The translations under genes and the position numbers were made by a program. Under the pieces are notes generated by a model. The model made no database searches. It was not told where the DNA came from and saw nothing but the letters and a program-made list of their open reading frames with translations. This document shows, one piece after another, positions 1 through 11,100 of a stretch of 64,000 nucleotides of DNA. Source of the DNA: Sceloporus undulatus (lineage: Eukaryota > Chordata > Lepidosauria > Squamata > Phrynosomatidae); NCBI RefSeq assembly GCF_019175285.1, contig NC_056524.1, positions 5,904,441 to 5,968,440 of the forward strand, written 5' to 3'. Every line of letters begins with the position of its first letter. The first letter of the stretch is position 1.

Positions 1-216
1 GATTAAATCGTGCTAATAGCATGATTGGGGAGAAGGCTATCACAGTCCTGTGCGCTTCTCCCATTCGTGTCATGTGTGTAAGCTGTAATGGATATGTCAT
101 TGGGGTTATTACCCAATGATGCGTCCATTACAGTTTACACATGGGACACAAATAGGAGAAGCACTAGAAGGTGTGATAATCTTTCCCCCCGATCGTGCTA
201 TTAGCACAATTTAATC
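1..216. repeat. Fold-back (MITE-like) DNA element at left edge
   Basis: The first and last ~30 bases are inverted copies (GATTAAATCGTGCTAATAGC at the left, its near-complement at 191-216), and inner segments also pair (TCTCCCATTCGTG near 56 with its complement near 150; ATTGGGGTTATTACCC at the centre). The whole stretch could fold into one long hairpin. No target duplication can be judged because the window begins here. Confidence 0.6.
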
Positions 217-228
217 ACGTTTTAAGTG

Positions 229-437
229 AAAATGTCCTTGGTATCTGCTGGGATTTGATTCCAGGATCTGCCATGGATACCAAAATTTGTGGATGCTTAA
301 GTGCTATTAAATACAATGATGTAGTAAAATGGTATCCTTTATATAAAATGTCAAAATCAAGGTTTGCTTTTGAAATTTATAAATTTGTTTTAATACTTCT
401 AAGCCGTGGATGATTGAATCTGTGGATAAAATATCAA
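229..437. mobile_element. Tigger/pogo-like non-autonomous element, incomplete
   Basis: It carries the pattern of the Tigger-type repeats: CTTGGTATCTGCTGGG at one end and TTGAATCTGTGGATAAA at the other, with an internal AATGGTATCCTTTATATAAA. Better copies are at 11086-11316, 36044-36258, 51120-51366, 61225-61452 and 63124-63369. The terminal bases are eroded here. Confidence 0.6.
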
Positions 438-955
438 TTGATGCAGAGGACCAACTAGTAGCTTACCCACTCAGGACACAAACACAAAATGAAACAGGAT
501 CTGCTCTCTGGGGTGAACATATGGTCTGCCACTTTCCAGCTTGTAAATCCCATAAGCAGGAAGAAGGAGGGGCTTTCTCTCAGTCAAAAGGGCACATACA
601 GCTGGTCCTGGTTTCAGTCACAGACATATCCTACTTGTCTCCAGCCAAAGGCCCATCTAGCTCTGGGTGGCTATGCTGGCTGCGGGATCCTGGGAGCTGA
701 AATCCCCAAAGTAACTTTTCCAAGATCTGAGATTACCTCTCTGGAGCCAACTCACAAAGACGCTCTTCCCATGCTAGAGCAAGAGATTTTACTCCTGAAC
801 CTAAGCTTAAGCATCCAGTCTCAGCATGCATTAAAAATAGGTTTTGTTGCTCAAATTAGCCAATGTGTTTGTCCAATATTTATATGGCATCCTTCGGGAG
901 TTATCAAAAGAAAAGGAAGGGCAATTAAATATAATCGTAAATTATTATGAAATCA
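438..955. other. Non-coding stretch, nothing recognised
   Basis: Short overlapping frames occur but none shows a domain, splice pattern or codon bias that supports a gene. No known repeat was recognised. Confidence 0.5.
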
Positions 956-956
956 G

Positions 957-1186
957 AGCCAGCGTGGCATAGTGGTTTGAGTATTGGGCTATGACTCTGG
1001 AGACCATGGTTCGAATCCCTGCTCAGCCATGGAAACCCACTGGGTGACCTTAGATAAGTCAGCCTCAGAGGAAGCCAAAGGCAAACTTCCCCTCAACGAA
1101 TCTTGCCAAGAAAACCTTATAGTAGGTTTGCCTTAGGGTTGCCATAAATTGGAAATGACTTGAAGACACACATCAGCAACAACAAT
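957..1186 (+). mobile_element. tRNA-derived CORE-type SINE (ACA-SINE-like)
   Basis: The head has Pol III-like A and B boxes (GTGGCATAGTGGTTTGAG; GGTTCGAATCCC). A MIR-like core follows (GTGACCTTAGATAAGTCAGCC), then the lineage-specific 3' part (ATTGGAAATGACTTGAAG) and a CAA-rich tail. This is the best-preserved plus-strand copy for defining the family in this window. Confidence 0.85.
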
Positions 1187-1211
1187 GGACTAAAAAAGAA
1201 GTGTGCACATA

Positions 1212-1436
1212 CTTGTTGCCGTGTGCCTTCAAGTCATTTCTGACTCATAGTGACCCTAAGGGGGTTTCTTGGCAATTTTTGTCAGCGAGGACGACTTGCC
1301 TTCCCCTGAGGCTGAGAGCATGGGACTTGTCCAAGGGCACCCAGTGGGTTTCATGGCTGAGCTGGAAATCCAACCCTGGTCTCCAGAGTCCTAATCCAAG
1401 TCTCACATCACTACGCCACACTGGTTCATATTAAAT
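1212..1436 (-). mobile_element. tRNA-derived CORE-type SINE
   Basis: Reverse copy of the family at 957-1186: GTGCCTTCAAGTCATTTCTG near the left, the reversed core, and the reversed head near 1400-1436. It lies 25 bp from an opposite-strand copy, so the pair could form a hairpin in RNA. Confidence 0.85.
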
Positions 1437-1575
1437 TTCATATTAAACATAAACAGTGGGAGAGATCCTGTAATGCACATCATATCATAAATATTCTGCA
1501 AGCAAAATTACACTGCATCTGTCTTCCAGTTCACCCTGTCCCTGACACATTATTTAACTGTTTCACCTCATCATA

Positions 1576-2375
1576 TAGAATCATAGAATCCTAGTTGGAT
1601 GAGACCACAAGGATCATTCAGTCCAAAGCCATTCTGCCATGCAGGAATTCTCAATCAAAGTATCCCCGACAGATGGCCATCCACCCTCTGCTTAAAGATC
1701 TCCAAGGAAGGAGACTCCACCACTCTCCCAGTGAGTATGTTCCACTGTGAAATAGTTCTTATTGCCAGGATGTTCCTCCTAAGATTGAGGTGGAATCTCT
1801 TTTCCTGGAGCTTGCATCCATTGTACTGTGTTCTAGTCTCTGGAGCAGCAGAAAACAAGCTTGCTCCATCCTCAATATGACATCCTTTCAAATATATAAA
1901 CAGCTCTACCATATCAACTCTTAACCTTCTCTTCTCCAGGTTAAACATACACAGCTCCCTAAGTCTTGGCTCATAAGGTATGGTTTTCAGACCCTTCACC
2001 ATTTTAGTCACCCTCCTTTGAACACACTCCAGTTTCTCAATGCCCTTTTTAAATCGTGGTGCCCAGAACTGGGCACAGTATTCCAGATGAGGCATGACCA
2101 AAGCAAAATAGAGTGGCACTATTACTTCCCTTGATCTAGACACTATATGTCTATTGCAGCCTAAAATTGCATTGGCCTTTTTAGCTGCCGCATCACGTTG
2201 TTGACTCATGTTCAACTTGTGGTCTACTAGGATTCCTAGATCTCTTTCACACATAGTCTCCTTAAGCCAGGTTTCCACAATACTATATCCATGCATTTCA
2301 TTTTTTCTACTTAAATGTAGTATCTTACATAAACTTTCATAGACTTGGTATGGTTGCTTGGACCAAGTCTCCAAA
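1576..2375 (-). mobile_element. CR1 LINE, 3' part of ORF2
   Basis: The 3' tail is ATAGAATCATAGAATCC at the left. The minus-strand frame 1655-2374 encodes the CR1 reverse-transcriptase C-terminal region: MPHLEYCAQFWAPRFKKGI, then LEKRRLRVDMVELFIYLKG, then a tail with SLEIFKQRVDGHL. The element is 5'-truncated, as is usual for CR1. This is the longest CR1 frame in the window. Confidence 0.92.
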
Positions 2376-2455
2376 AGCTTATGCTACAACTTCTTTTGCA
2401 CAGTTAGTCTCAAAGAAGCTACAAGACCCCTTGCATTTTGGTATTGCCAGCATGT
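2376..2455. repeat. Half of a palindromic repeat family (TTAGTCTCAAAG type)
   Basis: Contains CTTTTGCACAGTTAGTCTC followed by a TACAAGACCCCTTGCAT segment. The same unit recurs near 10515-10640, 15595-15800, 40018-40150, 45185-45590 and 46464-46665, in some places as both arms of a palindrome. Confidence 0.55.
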
Positions 2456-2672
2456 TGTAATAGTTGAGCACTAGACTAGGACATTAGGAGACCAGGGTTC
2501 AGATCCCAGCTCAGCCATGGAAACACGGGGTGACTTTGGGCAAGTCGCAGTCTCTCAGCCTCCGAGGAAAGCAATAGCAAACCTTCTCCAAACATATCTT
2601 GTCAAGAAAACCCCATGATAGCCTTAGGGCTTCCATAGGTTGGAAACAATTTGGAGGTGCATAAAAACAGCA
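2455..2672 (+). mobile_element. tRNA-derived CORE-type SINE
   Basis: Head GCCAGCATGTTGTAATAG, core GTGACTTTGGGCAAGTC and the 3' TAGGTTGGAAACAATTTG segment are present. Older than the copy at 957-1186. Confidence 0.8.
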
Positions 2673-2689
2673 AGATATTCAATGGAGTC

Positions 2690-3610
2690 CTACAATTGCT
2701 GAGCAATCCAGTTCCTAGATCTTGAACGTAAGCTACAAATAAACCCAGAGAGAGTCTTGACCCAGATGACTCTGCCATTAATTCCATCTTGGTGCAATTT
2801 TTGCAAAGCCATGGATCAAATGAATGGCTCCCCCTGGACCCCAATTGGTTTTCCAGATGGGATGCAGCCCCTAAGCTGTCCCTTGGGCTACATCTCTCTC
2901 TTGCCATCTTTACATACTCCCTTCCAGGGGCAGCAGGGGGTCCAGGGAAGGATGCTCCTCCTGCAGAGACTGTAAATTGACAGCTGCAGCTTATGCCAAG
3001 CCAATCCCCTGGGCAGCGTCATAATAACAAGAGGAACAAAAGCTGCATTTGCCTGTCTCTCTGCTGTGTGGTTTGGAGAACGGATGCCTTTTGGGGATCT
3101 CTGTCCCCGCCAAGCTAAAAAGGCACTTTTCTCCATTTTCTGATGGTTTATTTTCAGACGTTGAGGTGCCAACTCTGGAACGGGAAAGATCGTCTGGTGC
3201 TTTTGGAGAAATGACCCCCAGCTGATAACCTTTGCTGTGTCTCAGTGATGCTCATCTTGACCTAACAGGTGAGGATGGAAGGGATGCCCTTCCAAACAGA
3301 GGGAAGGCTTCAAGCTAGCTGGAAAAGTGTATTTTCTTATATGAGCTTGCTAAAGCTTTGAGATCTGCAAGGGAAGCCCCTTCTCTCAGTCTCAAGGGAC
3401 TTCTTGGTGTCTGCTCCCTTCTACTCTCTCCTGACGTCCCTCTATGGGCAAGCGAAGATTTTTCCATTGCTAAAGATTGACTTTTTAAAAAGCTTTTAAA
3501 TCAATATTCTGCTGTATTGCATTTTTTATATTTCCTTTTCATTTAAAATGTTTTAAATAGTTTTAGTTATATAAAGAAGTTATATTTTAGTAATTTTTTT
3601 TGGTGTTTTT
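2690..3610. other. Largely repeat-free upstream region of KLHL35
   Basis: No recognised repeat between the SINEs on either side. It is the most plausible place for the KLHL35 promoter and first exon, but there is no CpG island or TATA element I can defend. Confidence 0.3.
3158..3268 (+). other. KLHL35: Candidate non-coding 5' exon of KLHL35
   Basis: A pyrimidine-rich tract ending TTTATTTTCAG precedes 3158, and a near-consensus donor ACAG/GTGAGG follows 3268. The 111 bases lie in a repeat-free stretch 1.7 kb upstream of the acceptor (TTCCAAACCAG) that sits one base before the KLHL35 start codon, so a spliced 5' UTR is likely. That this is the exon used is inference from splice signals only. 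Confidence 0.35.
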
Positions 3611-3619
3611 ACCTATAGT

Positions 3620-3835
3620 TCTTGTTGTGTGCTTTCAAGTCATTTCCAACTTTGGCACTCCTAAGTTGAACCTATCACATGATTTTCCTGGCAAGATTTG
3701 TTCAGAGGTGGTTTGCCATTGCCTTCCTCTGAGGCTGAGAGACTGTGACTTGCCAAAGGTCACTCAGTGAGCTTCATGGCTGAGCTGGGGACCAAACCCT
3801 GGACTCTAGAGTTGTAGTGCAGCACTCAAACTGTT
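3620..3835 (-). mobile_element. tRNA-derived CORE-type SINE
   Basis: Reverse copy: TGTGCTTTCAAGTCATTTCC at the left, reversed core (GACTTGCCAAAGGTCACTC) and reversed head (CAGCACTCAAACTG). Confidence 0.82.
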
Positions 3836-3892
3836 TGGAACCGTTTCTATTTTTTAAAAATCTGCTTTGTGTCCCACTTCTCAGGAACTGTT

Positions 3893-4025
3893 TGCTCTCT
3901 TTCACACTACACAATTCTAGCATGTTGATGCCGCTTTAGAGGCCATGGCTCCATCATATGGAAGTTTGGGATTTGTAGTTTAGTGGAAGACTTAGATTTT
4001 TCTGCCAGGGAGCTCTAGTGTGTCC
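3893..4025. repeat. Half of a palindromic MITE (ACTACAAATCCC family)
   Basis: Carries CCATGGCTCCATCATATGG and GGGATTTGTAGTTTAG, the half-unit of the fold-back family seen whole at 6783-7050, 40160-40392 and 49632-49760. Confidence 0.5.
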
Positions 4026-4032
4026 CCAAACT

Positions 4033-4234
4033 TTGTTGTTGTTGTAGTTGTTATATGTCTTCAAGTAATTTCCAACTCATGGTGACCCTAATATGAACCT
4101 ATTATGAAGTTTTCTTGGCAAGATTTGTCCAGAGGGGGTTTACCCCAGAGGCTGAGAGAGTGTGACTTGTTCAAAGCCGCCCAGTAGGTTTCCATAACCA
4201 AGCAGAGATTCTGACCCTTGTCTCCAGAGTCATA
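4033..4234 (-). mobile_element. tRNA-derived CORE-type SINE, interrupted by a DNA element
   Basis: Reverse SINE from TTGTTGTTGTAGTTG to CCAGAGTCATA. Its remaining head (ATAGTCTACAT) resumes at 4460, after the fold-back element at 4235-4459. Confidence 0.82.
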
Positions 4235-4459
4235 GGCCTGTTACAGACAGCCAAAATAAAGCTGCTTCGAGTCACAGTGGAGGTATGGTGTTTCAATTAT
4301 GCATGCATCCTAATAGTCCAGAAGTTGCACCAAAGCCACGCTCCAGACTGGAGCGTGGCTTTGGGGTGGCTTCTGGACTCTTAGGACGCATGCATCATTG
4401 GAACACCATACCTCCACTGTGACTCGAAGCAGCTTTATTTTGGCTGTCTGTAACAGGCC
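4235..4459. mobile_element. Near-perfect fold-back MITE, Harbinger-like, ATA target duplication
   Basis: Both arms of ~110 bp start GGCCTGTTACAGACAGCCAA and are almost perfect inverted copies meeting near 4347. ATA is present on both sides (4232-4234 and 4460-4462) and the surrounding SINE reads through if the element and one ATA are removed. A 3-bp duplication and GG-start termini fit the PIF/Harbinger superfamily, though the usual target is TWA, so the assignment is tentative. Confidence 0.75.
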
Positions 4460-4470
4460 ATAGTCTACAT

Positions 4471-4668
4471 CAGCGGTTCTCAGCCTGTGGGTCGCGACCC
4501 CTTTGGGGGCAGAATGACCCTTTCATAGGGGTCACCTAAGAGCATTGGAAAACACATATTTCCAGTGGTCTTAGGAACCAAAACGAAAATAATTTTAGGG
4601 TTGGGGATCACCACAACATGAGGAACTGTATTAAAGGGCTGTGGCATTAGGAAGGTTGAGAACCACTG
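4471..4668. mobile_element. SPIN-like hAT MITE
   Basis: Termini CAGCGGTTCTCAGCC and AGGTTGAGAACCACTG, then GGGTCGCGACCCCTTTGGGG and ACATGAGGAACTGTATTAAA, match my memory of the SPIN (Space Invader) hAT non-autonomous elements. Flanks GTCTACAT (4463-4470) and CTCTACAT (4669-4676) form an 8-bp target duplication with one mismatch, as expected for hAT. A second copy is at 37223-37420. Confidence 0.85.
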
Positions 4669-4952
4669 CTCTACATCATTTTTTCCCCCTCCTGTTTGAT
4701 TTTTAGCTCCTTTGCCTGATGAAGAAGCCAGCGGAGCTTCAAAAGCTAGCATCATGTATTTTGTGCATTTTGGTTGGCCAATAAAGGTATCACTGTTTCG
4801 TGGATTTTGGATGTTATTGTATTTTTCTGTATGTCCAACCCAGCTACCCCTGGGTAGGCTAGCTGAAAAAGGGATGCCGGACTAGCTGATCCCTTGCTCT
4901 GATCCACCAGGCTTCTTCTCAGCTTTGATATATATTTATATTCCAAACCAGG

Positions 4953-5845
4953 ATGTACCAGCTTGTGAAAGAAGAATCCACTTATGGAACTAATGGCAGT
5001 GATGACAACATGAGTCTGGACCAAAGGAGCAAAAGGCTTCCCATGAAACTATTCAGGGAGTCTTGCCATGCTGAGCAGATCCTTCAGACTCTCAACTCCT
5101 ATCGGCGGGAGGCCATCTTTACCGATGTGGTGCTGATGATGGACGGGCAGGAGTTTCATTGCCACCGGGCCACTTTGTCAGCCAACAGCACCTATTTCCA
5201 GGCCATGTTTGCTGAGGGGCTAGAGGAAGGCTGCCAAGGCATTGTCAACCTTCAAGCAATTCATGCTCCAAGCATGAGCCTTGTCTTGGACTATATGTAC
5301 AGTGGAGATGTCTCCATCCAAGAAGACAATGTGGAAGGACTCCTTGAGCTCTCCAGTTTGCTCCAGATCCCCAGACTCAAGGACGCCTGTGTCGCCTTCT
5401 TGGAAGGCCAGCTTCACACATGCAACTGCTTGGGCATCATGAGGTTTGCCAGTTCCTTCTCCATCTCCTCCTTGGCTGAGAAAAGTAAGAGGATTGCCCT
5501 AGAAGGTTTCATAGAGGTGTCTCATCAAGAGGAATTCCTGGGGCTTGATGCCAAGGAACTTGAAATATGTCTCTCAAGTGACTGGCTGGCAGTCCCCAAG
5601 GAGGAGGTGGTCTTTGAAGCCCTGATGAGATGGGTGCACCATGATGTGGCTTCCAGGAGAGGGGCTCTGAAGGATCTTCTGGAACATGTGCGGCTCCCTC
5701 TTATGGACCCTCTGTATTTACTGGAGAAGGTGGAAGGGGACAAGCTCATCCAGGAGTCCAAGGAGTGTCTCCCTTTGCTGCAAGAAGCTCACAAAAGTTA
5801 CATCCTGGGCACAGAGGTTGGCTCTCGACATTCTAGACCCAGAAG
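4953..5845 (+). CDS. KLHL35: KLHL35 coding exon 1 (BTB + BACK)
   Basis: 893 nt ending in phase 2 at CCC AGA AG/gtaaaag. Encodes the N-terminal tail, the BTB domain and the whole BACK domain (RWVHHD, RLPLMDPLYLLEKVE). The acceptor TTCCAAACCAG ends at 4951, so one untranslated base precedes the ATG in this exon. Confidence 0.93.
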
Positions 5846-7708
5846 GTAAAAGTGCTCATTATCTAAGAATTTCATTCCAACAATTTCTGTCTGCTTTCTG
5901 TTATTGTTATGTGCCTTCAAGTTGGTTCTAACTTACATTGACCCCATCCTAGTCATTATAGACAGCCAGCTTGGTGTAGTGGTTTAAGCACTGGAGTATG
6001 ACTCTGGAGACCAGCATTCAGATCCTGTCTTGGCCATGGAAAACCACTGCGTGGCCTTGGACAAGTCATATTCTCTCATCCTCAGTGGGGATTTGAACTC
6101 TGGTCTCCTTGGGCCCCTTCATATCATGCAATTATAGCACTTAGGCCCCATTTTAACTGCCATAGTTCCATCCTTTTTAATCCTGGGAAGTTCAGGGAAG
6201 GACATTTAGAATTTGCAGCCAAAGGACTGGAAAGCCTCACCGAACTACAAACTACAAGATTCAGAGGTAGCTGTGACAGTTAAAGTGGAATCATAGTGCT
6301 ATAATTATGATTTGTGACTAGGCTCCTGGAGTCCTAGTCCCAAAACCAATACATCACACTAGTTCTGTCACAGTCTAAGGGACTTACCAGTTCCTTTTCT
6401 TGCTCCAGATTCATGGAATTAGCTGAGATGATCGTTGTGATTGGAGGCTGTGACAAGAAAGGCTTTCTGAAGCTCCCTTTTGTGGATGTGTTCCATCCAG
6501 AGAGCAGGCAGTGGAAGCCATTGTCCAGCATGCCTGGATATACCAAATCGGAATTCGCAGCTTGTATCCTGAAGAATGATGTCTACATCTCTGGTGAGTG
6601 AGCCCCAGAGAAGACCATTGTTGATGCCATGGAAGAGAAGATACTCAGCCGGGGTGGGAAAATGAGGTTGGGGTCCACATGGAGCCGTGAAAATGTTTTT
6701 GTGGCCCTCAACCAGACTCCATTGACCACCCTTTTTGGAACCAAAAAAGTGGGCAATGAATTGCTTCTCAAGGGCTGCATCTACTCTGCAGAATAAATGC
6801 CATTTGACTCCACTTTAACTCCCATGGCTCTGTGCTCTGGTATTCTGAGATGTGGTTTTGTGAGAGATTTGGCTTTCTCTGTCAGAGAGCTCTGATGCCA
6901 CAGTAAACTACAGATCCTAGGATTCCATAAGATGGAGCCTTGACAGAATCCATTCCTGAAAGCTTCCAGAATTGCTGCCACACTGCAGAATTAATACACT
7001 TTGACACCACTTTGTTCAGTTGCATTTATTCTGCAGTGTGGTCACAGCTCTGGAAGCTTTCAGGAATGGGCCTGCATTTTTTCAGGAAGTCATTTCTCAG
7101 CCCCACTCTGTTCCACATCTGACAGAAATCCATTTTATTTTAAAACACAAAGGGACTTTCCTGCCATTTCCTTTATTTGCTTCTAATGTTCTGTCATTTT
7201 TAGCCTTTCATGAAGCTCCACAACCATATATTAAAAGTGAACTAGCTCCTGACACTCATGGTAGTGTTCCCCAAGAATATCTATGGTGTGTGTGTGTGTG
7301 TGTATGTATGTGGAGAACCAATGAGGGTTTTGCCCCCTCCAAAGAAGAATTCTACTGTCCAGCAAACTTCTCCTTCAGTCCTCAATTTCCAGCATTGAAA
7401 TAGCTTAAAACTACCAATAAGAAATGTGAAGTTGAAGTCTTTCATGGCTAGCATCCATAGTTTTTTGTGGGTTTTTTTTGGGCTATGTAGGCATGGTCTA
7501 GAAGAATTTATTCTTTTTTTGGGTGATGTGCCCAGTTCTAGAAAAGTTTATTCCTGACGTTTCACCAGCATCTGTGGCTGCTGGCTGGCATCTTCAGAGA
7601 AACCTCCTCCCACAGCTTCACCCCCAGTATTTATACACCTTTTATCTTTCACATTCTTCTCCCCCCATAGCACTTCTGGCTTTGGTTTAGGTGCTGCTCT
7701 CAATGATA

Positions 7709-7785
<77 letters not shown>

Positions 7786-8109
7786 AGCATGGTGTAGCAA
7801 TTTGAGCAAGCTCAGGGTTCAATTCCCTGCTTGGCCATAGAAACTCACTGGGTGATTTGGGCAAGTCACACACACTCAGCCCCAGAAAAGCCCATGAGAG
7901 GGTCTCACCTTAAGGTCACCATATGTTGGAAACAATTTAAAGGCACACAACAACTATATACAGTGCGCCCGTGCCATATGCAGGTGCACTAAATGAAGCT
8001 TTCATCTTATGCAGAAGGTTAAGACATTAGGAATTGATCAGATCTCTGCATATGGACAGGTCCCACTGTATCAACACACACACACATACACATACCCTCN
8101 NNNNNNNNN

Positions 8110-8183
<74 letters not shown>

Positions 8184-11100
8184 ATTTATTTACAGTTATA
8201 GACCAAAATATAAAGTACAATTAGTTACACCAAAAATTCATCAAATTCATGAAGCCTAAAACTCATAAAACATACATACATACAAACAAATATCATATTC
8301 ATTTCTGGAAAAGTTTATGAAGCATTCCCAAAGTAATAAATAAATAAAGTAGGCATTCTAAATCTAAACCTAATGATCCTGAAAAACCTAGTCTAAAAAT
8401 CTTAAATTTTAGCACCCCAAATTTGCCCACAAGTAATAACAGCAGAGGCACAGAATCTGGAGACCTTCTCTGGTATTTGTGTATCTGAATCATCAAGCAG
8501 TAATGTTAGGTAAAAATTTTTCCGATCTGCCTGGGAAATCCTGTAGGATTGGGCTGATTAAATCAGAGCAGATGCCTTGCTAAAATGGGCAGTATAATAA
8601 AAAAGTAATACTGTATATGTTCAGGGAACCGTCCAATTAATAAGATTGTATGTACAGCGCTGTGTAAATTTACAGCGCTTTATAAATAAAGGTTAATAAA
8701 TAAATAAATAAGAAAATAAAATGACTGAAAGAAGAAAAAGAGAGTGAGAGGGAAGGAGGGAGAGAAAGACATAACTACGGTAATACACAAAAGGATTGTG
8801 ACCACTGCCTCCCATCCTGACTGTAATGAAAAGGAAAATAAAAAAGATAATTACAAAAACTATTATTGTTCAACCATTATTAATTGGTGGTAAGTAATAA
8901 TACTAAAATGACTAAAAACCATAACCACTGATTCTTACATTGTTAGATTGTCTATTGCTCAAAAAAATCCATAAGCGGTTTCCAGTTTTTAAGGCGATCT
9001 TCAGTTGGCTTCTCCTTGAAAGCCCAGGTTAGCTTGGCCATTTGCACTAACTCAGCGACCTTAACAGTCCATTCTTCTTGCTTCCCGTGTTTTTAAATCC
9101 TCTGGCATCCATATTGTGTTGCGTCTTTGCTTTCAAAGGTGGCCATGTCAACACCAGAGACGTCTGGCTGCTGAGTTCCCAGTTGAACGTCTGGATCAAA
9201 GTCGCAGGCTTGCAAAAGGGCCGATGGAGACACAAAATGGCTGCTCTTTGTGGGAAGGTACCCCTGTTTACTTACCATCAGTTCTTCCTAATGTTTCTAA
9301 TGTTCTCTTTTAAAAAGCCTATCTGAATAAAAAGGTTTTAGCCAGTGGCATCACTAGGGTTGGCATCAACCAGTGCGGTATCTCATGGTGCCACCCCCAT
9401 GTTGCCATTAGGCATTACGTAGACATAATTAGACATGTAGGCATTATTAATAATTAGACATGTATTAATTAGACATTATTAATAATTAGACATGTAGGTG
9501 TCATTGCTCCCTCAGGGAGACAAGAAAGAGGGTGAATTGAAACACAACACAGTTGTTCTGTTCTGCATCACAGCACAACTCAACAACATTTCCGATATGA
9601 CTTTATTTGCGCAATTGCGTGTGATAATCATTCGTGCAATTATTCACCATTTCCACTTAATTTGTGGGATGCTTAAATGTGCTTTAATTTCTTTTTAATG
9701 CTGAAATTAAACCCAGTGTGATAAACTCCCTAGTGGCATCACTAGGCGCCCATTGACCCCCTCCCATAAGTCACCATCCAGAATCCCTAGTCATGTTTTT
9801 TGTACCAAGGATGTTGACAAGGATGCAAGGAAAGTGTTAGCTTCCTGAAGATAGAGTTGAAAAGGAGGAGGTTCTGTCAAGAAGAAGAAGGTGATTTAAT
9901 ATGATTTAGGCAGTTTGTTTGGAACCTGTGCATAGTACTCTCCTTGTCATAGAAGGGCTTAAGAAACAATAAGCCTAATGTATCTTGCTTCCCTCCCATT
10001 TTTCCAACTGCAGATTATAAGTTTTGCAATTGCACATTTTGGGTGAGATACTACATGTGGTGGCTTAGTAGTTAAGATGCCAATTATGATTATCAGAAGA
10101 TCAGAAGTTTGGCAGTTCGAGGCCCGAGTGCTGTATGATGGGGTGAGCTCCTGTCGCTAGTCCCAGCTTCTGCCAAACTAGCAGTTCGAAAGCATGCAAA
10201 TGCAAGTATATAGAGAGGTACCAATTAAGTGGGAAGGAAAATAGGGTTCAGTGCAGTCATGCTGGCCACCAGAGCAGTCCTCAGACAATGCTGGCTCTTC
10301 AGCTTAGAAACAGAGGTGAGCACCACCCCCTACAGTTGACTATGACTAGACATTCATGTCAAGGGACTACCTTTACCTTTTTCTACATGCCCCATCTCTG
10401 AGCTGGAATCTTTATGTGTATGTTGTGAGAGAGACAGATGGACAGACAGTTCAAACTTGGTGAACTTCCTATGTGGAAATTTGAATTCTGGCAGTTTTCT
10501 CCAACATTCAAAGATATAGTCTGTAGAATCAGTATGTAGAGTGATCTTGTAGCACCTTTGAAACTAACTGAAAGAACGAAGTTGGCAGCATGAGCTTTCA
10601 TAGATTTCAGTCTACTTCCTCAGATGCTTTTGGATTCAGATGCTTTTGGTTTCTCCAGCATCAACACTCTCGCTTTGACACCATATTATCCCACCCTTTT
10701 GTGCCCTACTCTCTCTGTCTCTACATCCAAAACTGCATTCTCTCTGCTTATTGTTTGCAGATTTATGCTGTGGGTGGCTATGATGGCGTTTACCGCCTGG
10801 CCAGTGTGGAATGCTATGACTCCTTCTTGAATCGCTGGGATGCCGTGGCACCTTTGCCCGTGGCTGTGAGCTCAGCTGCAGTGGTCTCCTACCTCAAGAA
10901 GCTCTATGTCATTGGGGGTGGTCTGGACGACAATGCCAACACAGACAAGGTAATGGGCATAACAAGGCAGGGAACAAGACAAGGGCAGGGAAAATGGGCC
11001 ACAGACCACATGTGGGCAACAGCACCCACTATTGTGGCCATTAAAGCCCTCTACCATTCCCCAAAACCCACAACTGAAAGAATTACTGTGGGCCCTTGGT

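Noticed and set aside
957-1030. tRNA-like A and B boxes
   Set aside because: They belong to SINE heads; the sequences do not fold as a complete functional tRNA and the same head recurs in many copies.
1655-2374. 239-residue frame as a host gene
   Set aside because: It is the CR1 LINE reverse-transcriptase C-terminus.
4480-5024. Two minus-strand frames upstream of KLHL35
   Set aside because: They overlap the SPIN element and the opposite strand of the KLHL35 start; no independent support.
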